Shown here one piece after another: positions 26,471-39,700 of a DNA stretch of 64,000 bases. Source of the stretch: Thiobacter sp. AK1 (GTDB taxonomy: Bacteria; Pseudomonadota; Gammaproteobacteria; Burkholderiales; Thiobacteraceae); the NCBI RefSeq assembly GCF_039822265.1, contig NZ_JBAJEX010000003.1, positions 186,001 to 250,000 on the forward strand, in the 5' to 3' direction. Both the position numbers and the translations under genes were made by a program. Within the stretch, counting starts at the first letter, position 1. The number at the start of each line of letters is the position of its first letter. The notes beneath the pieces were generated by a model. The model made no database searches. It had not been told where the DNA came from and saw only the letters and a list, made by a program, of their open reading frames with translations.

Positions 26471-27367
26471 TCACACCGCCGATGCGCCGCCGACGATCTC
26501 CGAGAGTTCCTTGGTGATGGCCGCCTGGCGCGTCTTGTTGTACACCAGGGTGAGTTCGTCGATCAGGTTGCCGGCATTGTCGCTGGCGGCCTTCATCGCC
26601 ACCATGCGCGCGCTTTGCTCGGAGGCCATGTGTTCCGCCACCGCCTGATAGACGGTGTATTCCACGTAGCGCTTGAGCAGGGTGTCGATCACCACTTTGG
26701 CTTCGGGCTCGTAGATATAATCCCAGTGGTGCTCGAAGATGCCGCGATCCTCGCCGCCCTCGATGCGCGACAGCTGGTCCGGCTGATCGACGATGGGAGC
26801 GAGCTGAAGCAGCACCGGCTCCTGCTTCATGGTATTGACGAAGACCGTGGAGCAGAGGTGGATTTCATCGATCTCACCCGCCATGTACTTGTCCAGCATC
26901 ACCGTCACCGGCGGCAGGAGCTTGTCCATGTGGGGCGTATCGCCCATATGGGTGAGATAGGACACCACATTGGCATTCATGCGCTGCATGAAGCCGAAGC
27001 CCTTGTTGCCGATGGCGCATACCTGCACCCGCTTACCCTGGCCGTCCCATTCGCGCATCTTCGCCAGCGCGACCCGCAGCACGTTGGTGTTGAGGCCGCC
27101 GCACAGGCCCTTGTCCGAGGTGACCACGATCAAGCCCACTGCCTTCACCTGTTCCCGCTTTTGCAGCAAGGGATGGCGATACTCGGTGCGGGCATAGCTC
27201 ATGCGCCGCATCACGGCGCGGATTTTGGCACCGTAGGGGCGCGCGGCGCGCATGCGTTCTTGCGCCTTGCGCATCTTGGAGGCGGCCACCATTTCCATGG
27301 CCTTGGTGATCTTGCGCGTGTTCTTGACGCTGTTGATCTTGGCACGAATCTCGCGGCTGCTAGCCAT
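26471..27367 (-). CDS. atpG: ATP synthase F1 gamma subunit
   Basis: Rotor shaft of F1, 298 residues. The N-terminal helix ([28 protein letters not shown]) and the C-terminal helix ([25 protein letters not shown]) form the coiled coil that turns inside the alpha-beta ring. Length and both ends match the family. It is followed by atpD in the usual order. Confidence 0.97.
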   Translation of the reverse strand: MASSREIRAKINSVKNTRKITKAMEMVAASKMRKAQERMRAARPYGAKIRAVMRRMSYARTEYRHPLLQKREQVKAVGLIVVTSDKGLCGGLNTNVLRVALAKMREWDGQGKRVQVCAIGNKGFGFMQRMNANVVSYLTHMGDTPHMDKLLPPVTVMLDKYMAGEIDEIHLCSTVFVNTMKQEPVLLQLAPIVDQPDQLSRIEGGEDRGIFEHHWDYIYEPEAKVVIDTLLKRYVEYTVYQAVAEHMASEQSARMVAMKAASDNAGNLIDELTLVYNKTRQAAITKELSEIVGGASAV

Positions 27368-27413
27368 TGTGTTTCCTCAAGCAGTGAAGGCAGGCAAGGC
27401 CTGGCATGCGTCC

Positions 27414-28955
27414 TCAGTAGGTGCCCGTCTTCTTGAAGTCCTCGACCGCAGCGGCGAGGTCCTTCTCGGTAGCCTCGTCGAGATCGTTGGTGGCGGAGAT
27501 CTTCTCGAGGATGTGCGGATACTTGCTCTTGATGTGCGCCTGCAGCGCCGCCTCGAAGGCCAGCACTTTCTTCACGTCCACGTCATCGAGATAACCGCGG
27601 TTGACGGCGAACAGCGAAACCGCCATCTGCGCCACGCTCATCGGGCTGAACTGGGGCTGCTTCATGAGTTCGGTCACGCGCTTGCCACGCTCGAGCTGCT
27701 TGCGGGTGGCCTCATCCAGGTCGGAAGCAAACTGAGCGAAGGCCGCCAGCTCGCGATACTGGGCGAGCGCCAGACGCACGCCACCCCCTAGCTTCTTGAT
27801 CACCTTGGTCTGGGCGGCACCCCCCACACGGGACACCGAGATACCGGCATTCATGGCGGGACGGATGCCGGCATTAAACAGGTCGGTCTCCAGGAAGATC
27901 TGGCCATCAGTGATGGAAATCACGTTGGTGGGGACGAAGGCGGTCACATCGCCGGCCTGCGTCTCGATGATGGGCAGGGCGGTGAGGGAGCCGGTGCGGC
28001 CCTTCACCTCGCCGTTGGTGAATTTCTCGACGTACTCCTCGTTTACCCGCGCGGCACGCTCCAGCAGCCGGCTGTGCAGGTAGAAGACGTCGCCGGGATA
28101 GGCCTCGCGACCTGGCGGACGACGCAGCAGCAGTGAGATCTGACGATAGGCCCAGGCCTGTTTGGTGAGGTCGTCATAGACGATTAGCGCGTCCTGGCCA
28201 CGGTCGCGGAAATACTCGCCCATGGCACAACCGGCGTAGGGGGCGATGTACTGCATCGCCGCCGAATCGGAAGCAGAGGCGGCCACCACGATGGTGTATT
28301 CCATGGCGCCATGCTCTTCCAGCTTGCGCACCACGTTGGCAATGGTGGAGGCCTTTTGGCCAATCGCCACGTAGATGCAGGTCATGTTCTGACCTTTCTG
28401 GTTGATGATGGCGTCCACCGCCACGGCGGTCTTGCCGGTCTGGCGGTCGCCGATGATCAGCTCCCGTTGGCCGCGCCCGATGGGCACCATGGAGTCGATG
28501 GCCTTAAGGCCCGTCTGCACCGGCTGCGAGACGGATTTGCGGGCGATCACGCCGGGGGCGATCTTTTCCACCGGCGAGGTGAGCTTGGCATGGATAGGAC
28601 CCTTGCCGTCGATGGGCCGGCCCAGGGCGTCCACCACGCGACCAAGCAGTTCCGGCCCCACCGGCACTTCCAGAATACGACCGGTGCACTTGACGGTATC
28701 GCCCTCGGTGATGTGTTCGTAATCACCGAGGACCACCGCACCCACCGAATCGCGCTCCAGGTTGAGCGCAAGGCCAAAGGTGTCTCCAGGGAATTCCAGC
28801 ATTTCCATGGCCATGACGTCGGACAGGCCGTGGATGCGCACGATGCCGTCGGTGACGGACACCACCGTGCCCTGGGTACGTGTGTCCGCGCCGGTTTCCA
28901 GGCCCTGGATCTTGTTCTTGATCAGTTCGCTGATTTCAGAGGGATTGAGTTGCAT
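27414..28955 (-). CDS. atpA: ATP synthase F1 alpha subunit
   Basis: Regulatory nucleotide-binding subunit of F1, 513 residues. The P-loop is [13 protein letters not shown] near residue 169. The family signature [17 protein letters not shown] is near residue 366. The start [13 protein letters not shown] is standard. It follows atpH by 8 bases and precedes atpG by 46. Confidence 0.98.
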   Translation of the reverse strand: MQLNPSEISELIKNKIQGLETGADTRTQGTVVSVTDGIVRIHGLSDVMAMEMLEFPGDTFGLALNLERDSVGAVVLGDYEHITEGDTVKCTGRILEVPVGPELLGRVVDALGRPIDGKGPIHAKLTSPVEKIAPGVIARKSVSQPVQTGLKAIDSMVPIGRGQRELIIGDRQTGKTAVAVDAIINQKGQNMTCIYVAIGQKASTIANVVRKLEEHGAMEYTIVVAASASDSAAMQYIAPYAGCAMGEYFRDRGQDALIVYDDLTKQAWAYRQISLLLRRPPGREAYPGDVFYLHSRLLERAARVNEEYVEKFTNGEVKGRTGSLTALPIIETQAGDVTAFVPTNVISITDGQIFLETDLFNAGIRPAMNAGISVSRVGGAAQTKVIKKLGGGVRLALAQYRELAAFAQFASDLDEATRKQLERGKRVTELMKQPQFSPMSVAQMAVSLFAVNRGYLDDVDVKKVLAFEAALQAHIKSKYPHILEKISATNDLDEATEKDLAAAVEDFKKTGTY

Positions 28956-28963
28956 AGCTACTC

Positions 28964-29500
28964 CTAAGATTTGAGCGCGGACGCCATTTTCGCGAGCTGG
29001 CCGGCGACGGAGCCGTCGATGACCACGTCACCCACGGTGATGCGGGCACCGCCGATGAGGTCGGGATCCACTTGGGTACGAGCCTTGACGCGGCAAGCGA
29101 AGCGCCTCTCGAGCGCCGCCACGAGGTCCTGCACCTGTGTTTCGGTGAGGGGAAAGGCCGAGGTGATCACCGCTTCCAGCTCGTTCTCGTGCTCGCGACG
29201 CAGCGCTTCGTACAGCTCGGCGATAGTAGGCAGCAACGCTAGGCGGTCGTTGTCGCTGAGGAGCTGGATGAAGTTGCGGCCGGCATCGTTGAGCTCGGAG
29301 CCGCACACGCCCAGGAAAAGGCGCGCCAGCTCGGCGGCCGGGACATTCGGATCATGGATCAGGGCCGCCATCTGCGGGTCTTTGGCGACGGTGGCGCAAA
29401 GGCTCAGCATGCGCGACCAATCGGCAAAGGCCTGGCTTTCCCGTGCGATGCGGAACACCGCCTCGGCATAGGGCCGCGCGATGGTGACGAGTTCGGCCAT
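28964..29500 (-). CDS. atpH: ATP synthase F1 delta subunit
   Basis: 178-residue peripheral-stalk subunit that joins the F1 head to the b subunits. The N-terminal helical domain ([15 protein letters not shown]-like) and the C-terminal motif [21 protein letters not shown] match the OSCP/delta family. Its ATG overlaps the atpF stop, so translation is coupled. Confidence 0.96.
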   Translation of the reverse strand: MAELVTIARPYAEAVFRIARESQAFADWSRMLSLCATVAKDPQMAALIHDPNVPAAELARLFLGVCGSELNDAGRNFIQLLSDNDRLALLPTIAELYEALRREHENELEAVITSAFPLTETQVQDLVAALERRFACRVKARTQVDPDLIGGARITVGDVVIDGSVAGQLAKMASALKS

Positions 29501-29970
29501 CAGAGTTCCTTCTTGAGGGCTTCGAGCAGGTCGGCGTGAGCCTTGGCGTCGATCTCACGACGCAGGATGCGCTCGGCGCCCGCCACGGCCAGAGCGGCCA
29601 CCTGTTCCCGCAGCATCTCGCGGGCACGGGTGGCTTCCTGTTCGATTTCGGCGCGCGCCGCGGCAATCATGCGGTCGCCTTCGGCCTTGGCAGCGTTCTT
29701 GGCTTCCTCGACGATCTCGATGCCGCGTTTTTCCGCCTGGGCAATGACCTCCGCCGCTTGGCTCTTGGCCTCGCGCAGCACGTCGGCGGCGCGCTTGGAG
29801 GCAAGCTCCAGCTCGTGCTTGCCGCGTTCACCGGCGGCCAGCCCGTCGGCGATGAGCTTTTTGCGCTCGGCCAGGGCAGCCATGATGGGCGGCCACACGT
29901 ACTTCATGCAGAACCAGACGAACACGGCGAACGTGATCGACTGCCCAATCAAGGTGAGATTGATGTTCAT
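29500..29970 (-). CDS. atpF: ATP synthase Fo b subunit
   Basis: 156-residue peripheral-stalk subunit. One N-terminal membrane helix (residues about 4-25, [20 protein letters not shown]) is followed by a long charged coiled coil rich in Ala, Glu and Lys that dimerises along F1. The stop overlaps the atpH start; atpE lies 36 bases upstream. Confidence 0.96.
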   Translation of the reverse strand: MNINLTLIGQSITFAVFVWFCMKYVWPPIMAALAERKKLIADGLAAGERGKHELELASKRAADVLREAKSQAAEVIAQAEKRGIEIVEEAKNAAKAEGDRMIAAARAEIEQEATRAREMLREQVAALAVAGAERILRREIDAKAHADLLEALKKEL

Positions 29971-30006
29971 GCGTCTACCCTTTGAGAGGGCCTGTCAAAG
30001 ACAGGC

Positions 30007-30261
<255 letters not shown>

Positions 30262-30300
30262 TCAGAATCAAAGAATCAAACCAAAACCTTTGCGGGTGTC

Positions 30301-31254
<954 letters not shown>

Positions 31255-31259
31255 TCAGA

Positions 31260-31307
31260 GCTTGTGAAAAACCCGTAGCGAAGGCGACTACGGCATTTTT
31301 CACAAGC
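31260..31307 (-). repeat. Long perfect-arm hairpin between atpI and atpB
   Basis: The arms GCTTGTGAAAAA (31260-31271) and TTTTTCACAAGC (31296-31307) are perfectly complementary. An inner stem CCGTAG/CTACGG (31273-31278, 31288-31293) adds six pairs. The structure covers the atpI stop codon and the start of the intergenic gap. No U-run follows in the direction of transcription, so it is not a standard terminator. It could affect mRNA processing or the atpI:atpB expression ratio, or be a dispersed repeat. Confidence 0.7.
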
Positions 31308-31701
31308 CCTCAGGATCCGCGCCTCGCAGCAGGGGGGCGATGAACCACCCCAGTTGGCCCACGACGAAGCCCGCCGTCAGCGCCAGGGGTTCCAAGCCCA
31401 TCCCGGCTAGCCCCAGGCCAAGCAGCAGGGCGACCAGCGCGAAGCGCTCCAGACTGGATCGGTAAGCCCCCGCGAGCGGGCGGCACGCCATTGCCGCCCC
31501 TTGCTCGCCCCGGCGCATGCGCCACATCAGCAAACCGGTGTTCGCGAGGGCGATCAGCACACCCCAAAAAGCTGCCTCGGCGGCCGCCGGCCCCTCGAGC
31601 TGCCAAGCGATTCCCGTGACGAGCACAAGCAGAACGAGCTGCAGATGCAGCACCTGCCCGGGATGCCGGATTCCGCGCTGCGCTCCCCGGATGTGCTTCA
31701 T
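31300..31701 (-). CDS. atpI: ATP synthase accessory protein I (AtpI-like)
   Basis: 133-residue small membrane protein at the head of the atp operon. It has about four hydrophobic segments (QLVLLVLVTGIAWQ; FWGVLIALANTGLLMW; ALVALLLGLGLAGMGL; LTAGFVVGQLGWFIAPLL), as in the AtpI/ATP-synthase subunit I family, which helps c-ring assembly or Mg uptake. ATG at 31701 is preferred; a TTG at 31710 is possible. Sequence conservation in this family is weak, so position supports the call as much as sequence. Confidence 0.8.
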   Translation of the reverse strand: MKHIRGAQRGIRHPGQVLHLQLVLLVLVTGIAWQLEGPAAAEAAFWGVLIALANTGLLMWRMRRGEQGAAMACRPLAGAYRSSLERFALVALLLGLGLAGMGLEPLALTAGFVVGQLGWFIAPLLRGADPEGL

Positions 31702-31727
31702 GGGCGGCAAACCGAGAAAAGGCCGCG

Positions 31728-31757
31728 ATTATAGCGACCGGGTTATAAAATCGTCAA
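31728..31757 (-). promoter_or_regulatory. Near-consensus sigma-70 promoter of the atp operon
   Basis: On the minus strand TTGACG (31752-31757) and a perfect TATAAT (31728-31733) are 18 bases apart. Initiation near 31721 gives a leader of about 20 nt before the atpI ATG. This is the strongest promoter-like sequence seen in the chromosomal part of the window. Confidence 0.75.
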
Positions 31758-32391
31758 ATGCCTGTATTCGTCCAGTACCTTTGGCGCTCGGGCTGTTTGC
31801 GTTCGGCGAAGTTACGTTTACACGTCTGGCGTGAGCACGAGTGCTGACAGAGCTTTGCGGAGTGTCCTCGCCAGCATCACCACTTCCGCAGGCGCGTTTT
31901 TCGCTTTTTTGCCAGTTTTGCCGTTCTCCGTCTCTTGCTGGTTGCCTTAAGTGCACGAGGCCGCTTCGTAACCTTGGGGTTTCCGGGCAGGAGATTGTTG
32001 CTCGCAACCCTGCTCCCGATTGGCGCTGCAATATGAACTGCGCCGTCCAGGTTAGCCATTATCTGGCTTTACGAAAGCGGCTGGCAGACTGCGCAATTTG
32101 ACCGTCATTCCCGCGAAAGCGGGCATGCAGGGGGGTTTTGACCGGTTTGCTGGGTCGGCGCTTTCGCGGGGACGACGGATAGGTATCACGTACCTATGTA
32201 ATGCAATAGGACGCGGGATGGGACGGCCCCAGGCGAAGCTGGGTTGCGCGAGACGTTCGCAGGCGAGAGTGCACCGCCGTTCGAAAAGTGGCGGCAACGC
32301 GGGGCCGCAGGGACCCGTTTCCACCTGCGTAGGCGTAGCTGACCCTCTGCCAGGATCTCCCGCGCCAGGAAGCTTCACGGCGGGACATCTT
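31758..32391. other. Intergenic region without a supported gene
   Basis: 634 bases between the atp promoter and the HlyD gene. A minus-strand frame at 31877-32059 (60 codons, Lys/Arg-rich end) lacks a ribosome site and is not supported. The only clear element is a palindromic repeat pair at 32101-32177. No transporter gene or terminator for the HlyD gene was recognised. Confidence 0.6.
32101..32177. repeat. REP-like inverted pair (CCCGCGAAAGCGGG family)
   Basis: GTCATTCCCGCGAAAGCGGG near 32104 is itself a hairpin. An inverted partner (CGCTTTCGCGGGGACGAC) lies about 55 bases downstream. The pair resembles the common 'GTCATTCCCGCGAAAGCGGGAATCC' extragenic repeats of proteobacteria. Confidence 0.7.
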
Positions 32392-33759
32392 TCATCGTTC
32401 CCGGCCTGCCTCGTGCCAGGCCTTCTTCACCGGCGAGAGCAGGTATTCCGCCACCGTGCGCTCACCCAAGAGGATTTCCGCCGTGGTTTGCATGCCCACC
32501 GACAGCGGGTATTTCACGCCATCCATTTCCAGTGCGGTTGTATCGAGCCTCACCAGCGCCTTGTAGCGCAACGGCCGCGGCCCGGCGCCTGGGAGGCCCC
32601 TGTCGCGGGCTTCTTCTTCGCTTTGGGCATCGGCGCTCACGTGCTCGACGGTGCCGCGTCCCATGCCGTACTTCTGGAACGGGTAAGTCGCGAACTTGAG
32701 CTTGACCGGTTGCCCCGCCCGCACGAAGCCGATGTCCTCGTTTAAGACCCAGACTTCGGCCTTGAGTTTTTCGTCTCGCGGCACGAGGGTCGCCAGCACG
32801 GTGCCGGGCTGCACCACGGTGCCGGAGGTGTGCGTCGCCAAGTCCTTGATCACCCCGTCCTGGGGCGCCTTGAGTTCGAGAAGCTCGCGCCGGTGCCGCT
32901 GTTTCTCCAGTTCCTTGGCCAGTTTGTCCAGTTGCGCCTGCGCCTCAACGCGCTCGGCATGCAGCTGCCGCATATAGTCGGCCTCGATCTGCTCGAGTTT
33001 CTTGAGCGACTGGTCGATGCTGGCCTGGGCGGAGGCGATCAGGTGTTCCTGGGTGGCCAATTCCTGTTCCTTCTCGATGCGCTCACGGCGCTTGTCCGAG
33101 CCCATCAGCGGGCTTGCAAAGCCGTCCTTGACCAGTTTTTCGTAGGCCTTGTCCTGTTCCCGGTAGTGGGGCAGCACGGCCTCCAGCCGCGCTTTTTGCT
33201 GGCGGGCCGCCGCCAGTTCCTGCTCTGCCTTGATAAGCCGGCTGCGTTCTTCCGCCAGCGCCGCGGCCAGGGCTTCGCGATTGGCCCGGTAGTGGGCGGC
33301 GGTTTCGCGCACGAGCGCCACGGGGGCCTCAATCGCCGGCCGGAAGGCTTGCCCAGTCCGTTCCGCATCGATGCGGGCAAGCTGCAGGCGCTTGCGGGCG
33401 TATTCGGTCGTGATGGCATCGAGATCGGCATTGGTGATAAGCGCATCCATGCGCATCAAGGTTTGTCCGGCGCGCACCGCCTCGCCTTCGCGCACCAGGA
33501 TTTCCTTGACGATGCCCGCCTCCGCAGGTTGCACGATCTTGAGGTAGCTTGCCGGTATGAGCTTACCGTCGGCCACGGCTACGATGTCCAGCCGCCCGAA
33601 CAGGGCCCAGATCAACAGGAAGGCCAGTAGTCCCAGCAGCATCCACAACACCCGCCGCCCCTGCGGATGCGGCGCGCTCTGCTGCAACCGAATCAGCGGC
33701 GGGAGGAACGCCTGATGATCCTGGTGGGCAGGCTGGATGAGGTGCTCAAGCGCACGCAT
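32392..33759 (-). CDS. HlyD-family type I secretion periplasmic adaptor
   Basis: 455-residue membrane-fusion protein of a type I secretion system, linking an inner-membrane ABC exporter to a TolC-like outer-membrane channel. One membrane helix at residues about 36-54 (VLWMLLGLLAFLLIWALFG) is followed by a half-lipoyl motif (VQPAEAGIVKEILVREGEAV). A long alpha-helical hairpin (residues about 120-300) and the second lipoyl/beta-barrel part (LKAPQDGVIKDLATHTSGTVVQPGTVL) follow. It starts 21 bases after the RTX gene on the same strand, so the RTX protein is its likely substrate. No ABC-transporter or TolC gene is in the window; they may lie beyond the prophage or elsewhere. Confidence 0.93.
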   Translation of the reverse strand: MRALEHLIQPAHQDHQAFLPPLIRLQQSAPHPQGRRVLWMLLGLLAFLLIWALFGRLDIVAVADGKLIPASYLKIVQPAEAGIVKEILVREGEAVRAGQTLMRMDALITNADLDAITTEYARKRLQLARIDAERTGQAFRPAIEAPVALVRETAAHYRANREALAAALAEERSRLIKAEQELAAARQQKARLEAVLPHYREQDKAYEKLVKDGFASPLMGSDKRRERIEKEQELATQEHLIASAQASIDQSLKKLEQIEADYMRQLHAERVEAQAQLDKLAKELEKQRHRRELLELKAPQDGVIKDLATHTSGTVVQPGTVLATLVPRDEKLKAEVWVLNEDIGFVRAGQPVKLKFATYPFQKYGMGRGTVEHVSADAQSEEEARDRGLPGAGPRPLRYKALVRLDTTALEMDGVKYPLSVGMQTTAEILLGERTVAEYLLSPVKKAWHEAGRER

Positions 33760-33780
33760 GTTGGGGCCTCGTGTTTTGCA

Positions 33781-36700
33781 TCAGCATGTGAGCGTGCTCA
33801 TCCCTTCGCGCAGGCCGACGAAGCCTTTGAGATGGGTGCCGCTCGCGGCCAGCGACACGGCATCCACACCGTGGCGCATGCCAGGCTCACCCCGGTGCAT
33901 CCAAGGAGCCAGGCCGGCGAGATCGGCCCCCTGATTGACATGGCTCCAGGCAGGGGCGCTCTGGCGTTCGGCATCGAGCCGGTTCAGGGCATGCGTCAGT
34001 TCGGCCCAGTGGCGCGCCACATCGTGTGTGAGCTGGCCCTGAGGTGTCTGCCCGGAGGCTTGGCCTGGCTTATCCCATGGCTCGAACCAGCGACGATCGA
34101 TTAGAGGCCACGCCGGCTGTTGGGACTTGCCTTCACGCTTGAAGCTGTCGAGGAAACGCCCCAAGAGATCATCCTCACCCTCACCACCATGCTTGCGCCC
34201 CGGCTGGCCGGGCGAAGTCCCCGCCCCGTCATTGAGATTGGACTCGTGTCCGGGGGGCGCTGCGTCCCCGCCGTTGCCTAGGCCTTCGTTGCCTTTCTGA
34301 TCCGTCGGCACGACCGTCTGGTTGCCAAAGCGGATCGAGAAGACATCCGAAGCCGTGGAATCCTCGCCATGACCGTCGCTCACGGTGACGCGCACATCGA
34401 TGCGGCCGCGGGCCGAGGCCGGCGCGGTGCCGCTGAAGATCTGGGTGGCGGCATCGAACTTGAGCCAGCTGGGCAGCGGCTTGCCATTGGAGAGGGTGGC
34501 GGAATAGCTCAACTGGTCCCCCTGGTCGATATCGATAAAGGAGCCGGAGGGGATTTTCCAGCAGACGTTGTTATTGGGCGCGATGCTCTTGTTGCCCAAG
34601 GGCTCCTTGAGCAGCGGCACATCGTTTTTACCCGTGATGGCGATCGTCAGCTCCCCCGGGGTGCTATTGACGCCATCGCTTGCCTGGTAGGCAAAGTGCT
34701 CATACACCGTCTGCCCGCCTGCTAGCGACTGCACCGCCGAGGAAGCGTTGTTGAGCGCGTACTGGTAGCTGCCGTAGCTGGTGAGCCACAGTTGCCCCCA
34801 CTGGCCGTTGCGCACACCCGCATTGACGACCGACAGCGGTTTGCCTTCCGGATCGACGTCGTTGGCCAGCACATTGCCCCAGGCGACCAGGACGCTGTCT
34901 TCGCTAACGGCGTTCGCGTCGAAAGCCGTGACCGGGGCCTGATCGATCTGGGTGCCGGCGACCGTGACCGAGAACACCTGGCTGACCGCTGCGCCGGCAT
35001 GATCGGTCGCCGTGAGGACGACGCTCACGCTGCCGGCATCCTCCGCTGCGGGCGTGCCGCTGAAGGTGCGCGTCGCTGCATCGAACTGGAGCCACGACGG
35101 TAGCGCTGAGCCATCGGTCTGGGTGGCCGAGTACGCCAAGGTGTCGCCATGGTCGACATCAATGAAGGCGTCGGCATCGAACTGGAAGCTGAACGCCTGC
35201 CCGCTCTGCGCCGATTGCGCGCCGATCTGGCGTGCCACAATGGGAGCGTCGTTCTGGCCGACCACGGCGATGTCAAGCGTAGAGCCTGTGCTGGTCAAAC
35301 CGTCGGTGGCCGTGTAGCTGAAGGACTCGTGCGCCACTTCGCCAGCAGCCAGCGACTGTACCGCGTTGGTGTCGGCCAGGGTGTAGCTGTACTGACCATC
35401 AGCCGCCAGGTTCAAGGTACCGTAGCTGCCGATGCGGCTACCCGGATCGCCGACTTGCAAGACCGTGTCGGCATCGACATCGATGTCGTTACCCAGCACA
35501 TTGCCCGTCAAGGGGGCTGTCGTGTCTTCGCTGATCGCTTCGATATCCGCTGTCACCACTGGCGCGTCGTTGAGACCCTGAACCACGATGGTAATTTCGT
35601 TGGCCACGCTCGCTTCGCCATCGCTCACCGTCACGGTAAAACGCTCAAGCTGGTTTTGTCCGGTGCCCAGCGCCTGCACGGCGGAATTGCCATTGTCGAG
35701 ACGATAGGAGGCTGTGCCGTCCGCCGCCACGTCAAGACGGCCGTAACTGCCGGTTTGTGACCCCGGATCGGCGATACGCAGCGTGGTGCCGTGATCAATG
35801 TCGCGATCATTGGCGAGGAGATCCAACTCAAGGGCCGCAGGGTCGTCTTCACTGATCAAGCCTTCGTCGGCCTGGATCTCGGGCAGATCATTGCGCCCAT
35901 GGATCCGGATGGAGAGTTCCGCGCCATCGCTTCCCGCACCGTCGGTGACGCGGTAGGCGAAGGTTTCGGTCAGGATTTCGCCGCTCGCCAGGGCCTGAAC
36001 CTCATCTAAACCGCTATCCAGAGAATAGCTGTAACTTCCATCGGCGTTCAGCTCCAAGCTGCCATAGCGACCGGCATAGGTACCCGGCGCAACGACCTTA
36101 AGATTCGTTCCCGCGTCCACATCCCGGTCGTTGGCCAACAGCGATCCCGTCACCGGGGTCGCGGCGTCCTCATCGATGGATGCGCTGTCGGATACCGCCT
36201 GCGGGGCGTCGTTGACCGGATCGACATCCAGGGTGAGAACCCCTGCGTTTGCAGAAACCAGGCCGTTGTCCACGCGGAATTCGATGCGGCCGTAAGCGGC
36301 GCCATGGGCATCCGCGTCCGGCGTGAAGACCAGCAGACCCGCATCGAGTTGGCTACGCAGGACGACCGTGCCGTCGGCAACTATCGCGCCATTGAGGAGC
36401 AGGCGTCCAGCCACCGGCGCCGCGACGATGACGACAGCCTGCAGCGTGTGGGGGCCGTCGGGATCGGCAAAAGCAAAGTCCGCCGCCGTCAGGATGCGTG
36501 AGGAGTCTTCCGCCAAGGCAATGTCACCATCGAGCGCCACTGGCGCCCTGGCGACCTGCACGGGTGTGACATCGATTTGGACATGGGCCGTGGTGTTACC
36601 GCCTTGGCCATCGCTGACCGTATAGGAGAATCCGGCTTGCCCGGCATAGCCCTGCTCGGGAGTGAAGCGCACGCGGCCGTCCGCCATCAATTCGACGGAG

Positions 36701-39700
36701 CCGTGCTCGGCATCGCCGACCGCGCTGATAGTCAGCGTGTCGTGGGTCGGATCGATGTCGTAGTCATTGGCGAGCAAGGCCTCGCTGGTCAGATCGAGCA
36801 CGGCATTGGCGTCCAGTGTATAGCTTTCTCCTGTGGCCACCGGCGCATCGTTGACGTTCTGTACGGTCAACTGGAAGCTATCCGAAGCAGTGCCGCCGTC
36901 CGGCTCGGTCGCGGTAATGCGAACCTGCAGGGCGCCGACATCAGCATTGCCGGGCGTTCCCGAGATCGTGGCGGTGCCGGCATCGAAAGACAACCACGCG
37001 GGCAAAGGCCGACCGTCCAAAAGAGTGGCCGATAGCGTCAAGCTGCCGCTCGCCTCTGGATCGGTGAACACGCCAGCGGGCAGGCTCAGGCTGAACGGCG
37101 CATCTTCGAGCGCGATCTGGTCCGCCACTGGCGTGGTAACCACCGGCGGCAAGGTCCTTTCATCGATACCAATCGAGAACACATCGGCGGCTTCCGCGCC
37201 CTGGGAGTCGGTGGCCACGATGCGGATTTCGGTCGGCGCCCGTTGTCCGGCGGGCACATGACCCGAGAAGGTCAGCGTGGCTGCATCGAACTGGATCCAG
37301 CTGGGCAGCGGGCTGCCATTGTCTTGCAAGGCACGGTAGCTCAGGGTATCGCCGGCGTCGATATCGCTGAAGGTATTGCGCGGCAACTGGAAGGAGAAGG
37401 TCTGGTCGCGCCGATAGATCTGGTCTGCGACCGGAACCGCCAGGCGTGGCGCGTGATTGCGCTGGGCTAGGGTCACGGCAAGATCGAAGTCGTCGGCAAT
37501 ACTGGTGCCGACAAGGTCAGTCGCGGTGATCCGGATCGAATAATTGCCGACCTGATCGGTGCGCGGCACGCCCGAGAGTACCCCCGTGGCCGGATCGAAG
37601 CTCAGCCAGGCGGGTAACGGGTCACCGTTGCTCAGGCTTGCCGAATAGCGCAGGGTCTGGTCCCTGTCCAGCTCATAGAAGGCATTGCTGGTGCTGAGGT
37701 AGAGCGATTGGTCTTCTTGCACGCTTACGTCAGACAATGGTGCCAGCAGGCGCGGCGCGTCGTATTCATTGAGAACCGTGATCTTGACCTGCTTGGTCGG
37801 GTTGGAAACCCAGGCATGCGCGTTCCCATCCGGTTCGCTTCCGCTCTTCGAGAAAGAGTCCGAGGCCGTCAGCGTCAGGTAGAACGTGCCGACCCCGAAA
37901 TCACCTGCCTGACCGATGATGGTCTTGGTGGAGGGGTCGTAATAGGCCAGGATTTCGTACTGCCGGCTCAACGGGTTGTAGGTTCGGATCGCAGTCCCGC
38001 TGGTCGAGACGGGGTCACCGTCCGGGTCTGAGAACGTCGAATCCGGCAGCGTCATCGAGAAGGCCTGATGCTCGCGCACCACGATTTCCGGAATGTCCTC
38101 GATAATCGGCGTGCGATTGGCCACCACGCTGAACTTGGTGAGCGAGCGGCCGCCGCGACCATCGTCGGCGATGATGTCGAAGACCTGGCTGCGCGGAAGC
38201 GGCGCAGCGCCTTGGTATTGCAGAGTACCCGTGCCTGAGTTGTAAACCCATCCATCGGCAGTGGCTGAGCCTTGGGGAAGGATGGAGATGCTCAGGAGGT
38301 CGCCATCCACATCGACAAAGCCCGGCAGGCTGACCTGCATGCTGTCGCCCATGGTCACGACCACCGATGTCTGCGCGGCATAACTCCACTGCCAGACACC
38401 TCGGTTGGCGTCCCAGACCTGTCCGTAAACATTCCAGGGCTGGCTCGAACTCGTTGCGACCACCGGGATATGGTTGATGCCGGCAGCTTGCACGTCGACC
38501 GTGAATTCGGCACTCGTCGTCAGGCCCAGACGGTCCTCCGCCGTGAGCTTGAAGGTCCAGGTGCCGATATCCCAGTAATCCAGACTGCTGTAGACAAATG
38601 GGCCGTAATAGCTGCTGGGCGTCGTCGAGCGCAGCGTCAAGGCGCCGTTGGTCGAATCCAGCGTGAAACTGGATTTGGCGTAGGGAGGCGCGGACAGGCG
38701 TTCAAGGCGGTAGGTCAGCGTGTCGCCGCGATCCGGGTCGGTAAACAAATCCGTCGGCAAACGCAGTACTGCGCTCTGGCCTTCCCGGGCAGTGAGAGTG
38801 CCCACCGGAGCGGTCAGCACCGGCGCATCGTTGACGTCACCGACGACGACATCGAAATCCTCGTATGCGGCGAGCCCATTGCTGTCGGTGCCGGTGATCC
38901 GGATCGTCGTGATGCCGACACTGTCGCTCTGCGTCGTCCCGCTGATGCGGGACGTGTCCGGGTCGTAGGACAACCAGGCCGGCAGAGGCTCTCCGTTGGC
39001 GAGGGTCACCTGGATGGAAACGGAATCGCCTTCCCGGTCGATGAACAGGTCTGCGGGCAAGGCCACATCGATGGATTGCCCCTGCCAGACAATCTGGTCC
39101 GTGACAAGTCGTTGAACACGTGGCGGATCGTTGGCGTCCTCGACCACGATGTCGAAGACGTCGCTCGCCGTGCGACCGCGCGAATCGCGCGCCGTGACTG
39201 CGACCGCCAAGGTGCCCACATCGTCCTTGCCCGGGGTGCCGGAGAACGATTTCCGTACCGGGTCGAAACTCAGCCACCTGGGCAGGGCAGCACCGCCGGC
39301 CAGCGTTGCGGAGTAGGAGAGCGTGTCGCCGACATCGAAGTCCTTGAAGGCATCCTCGGGCAGGCTGAAGGACAAGGCCTGGTCTTGCCGGCCGTGTTGA
39401 TCGGCCAGCGGCCGGAACACGATCGGCGAGGTGTCGTTCGGGTTACGGATGGACAGGTCGAACTGGTCGGAAACCACGCGATTGGCGCTATCCGACACCT
39501 GCACGACGATGCTGATGGTGCCGACATCGCCCTCACCCGGCGTTCCCCGGAAAGTGCGGCTGACCGCATCGAAGCTCAGCCAGCCCGGCAGCGGGTCGCC
39601 GTTGGCCAGGGTCACCTTGGGAATCAGCACATCGCCAGCATCCTGGTCGCCGAACACGCCCGCCACGCTGAACTCGAAACTGTGCCCGACGTCGACCGTC

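Noticed and set aside
31877-32059. Small Lys/Arg-rich minus-strand protein in the region upstream of the atp promoter
   Set aside because: No ribosome site, and the basic tail arises from a T-rich stretch read in reverse.
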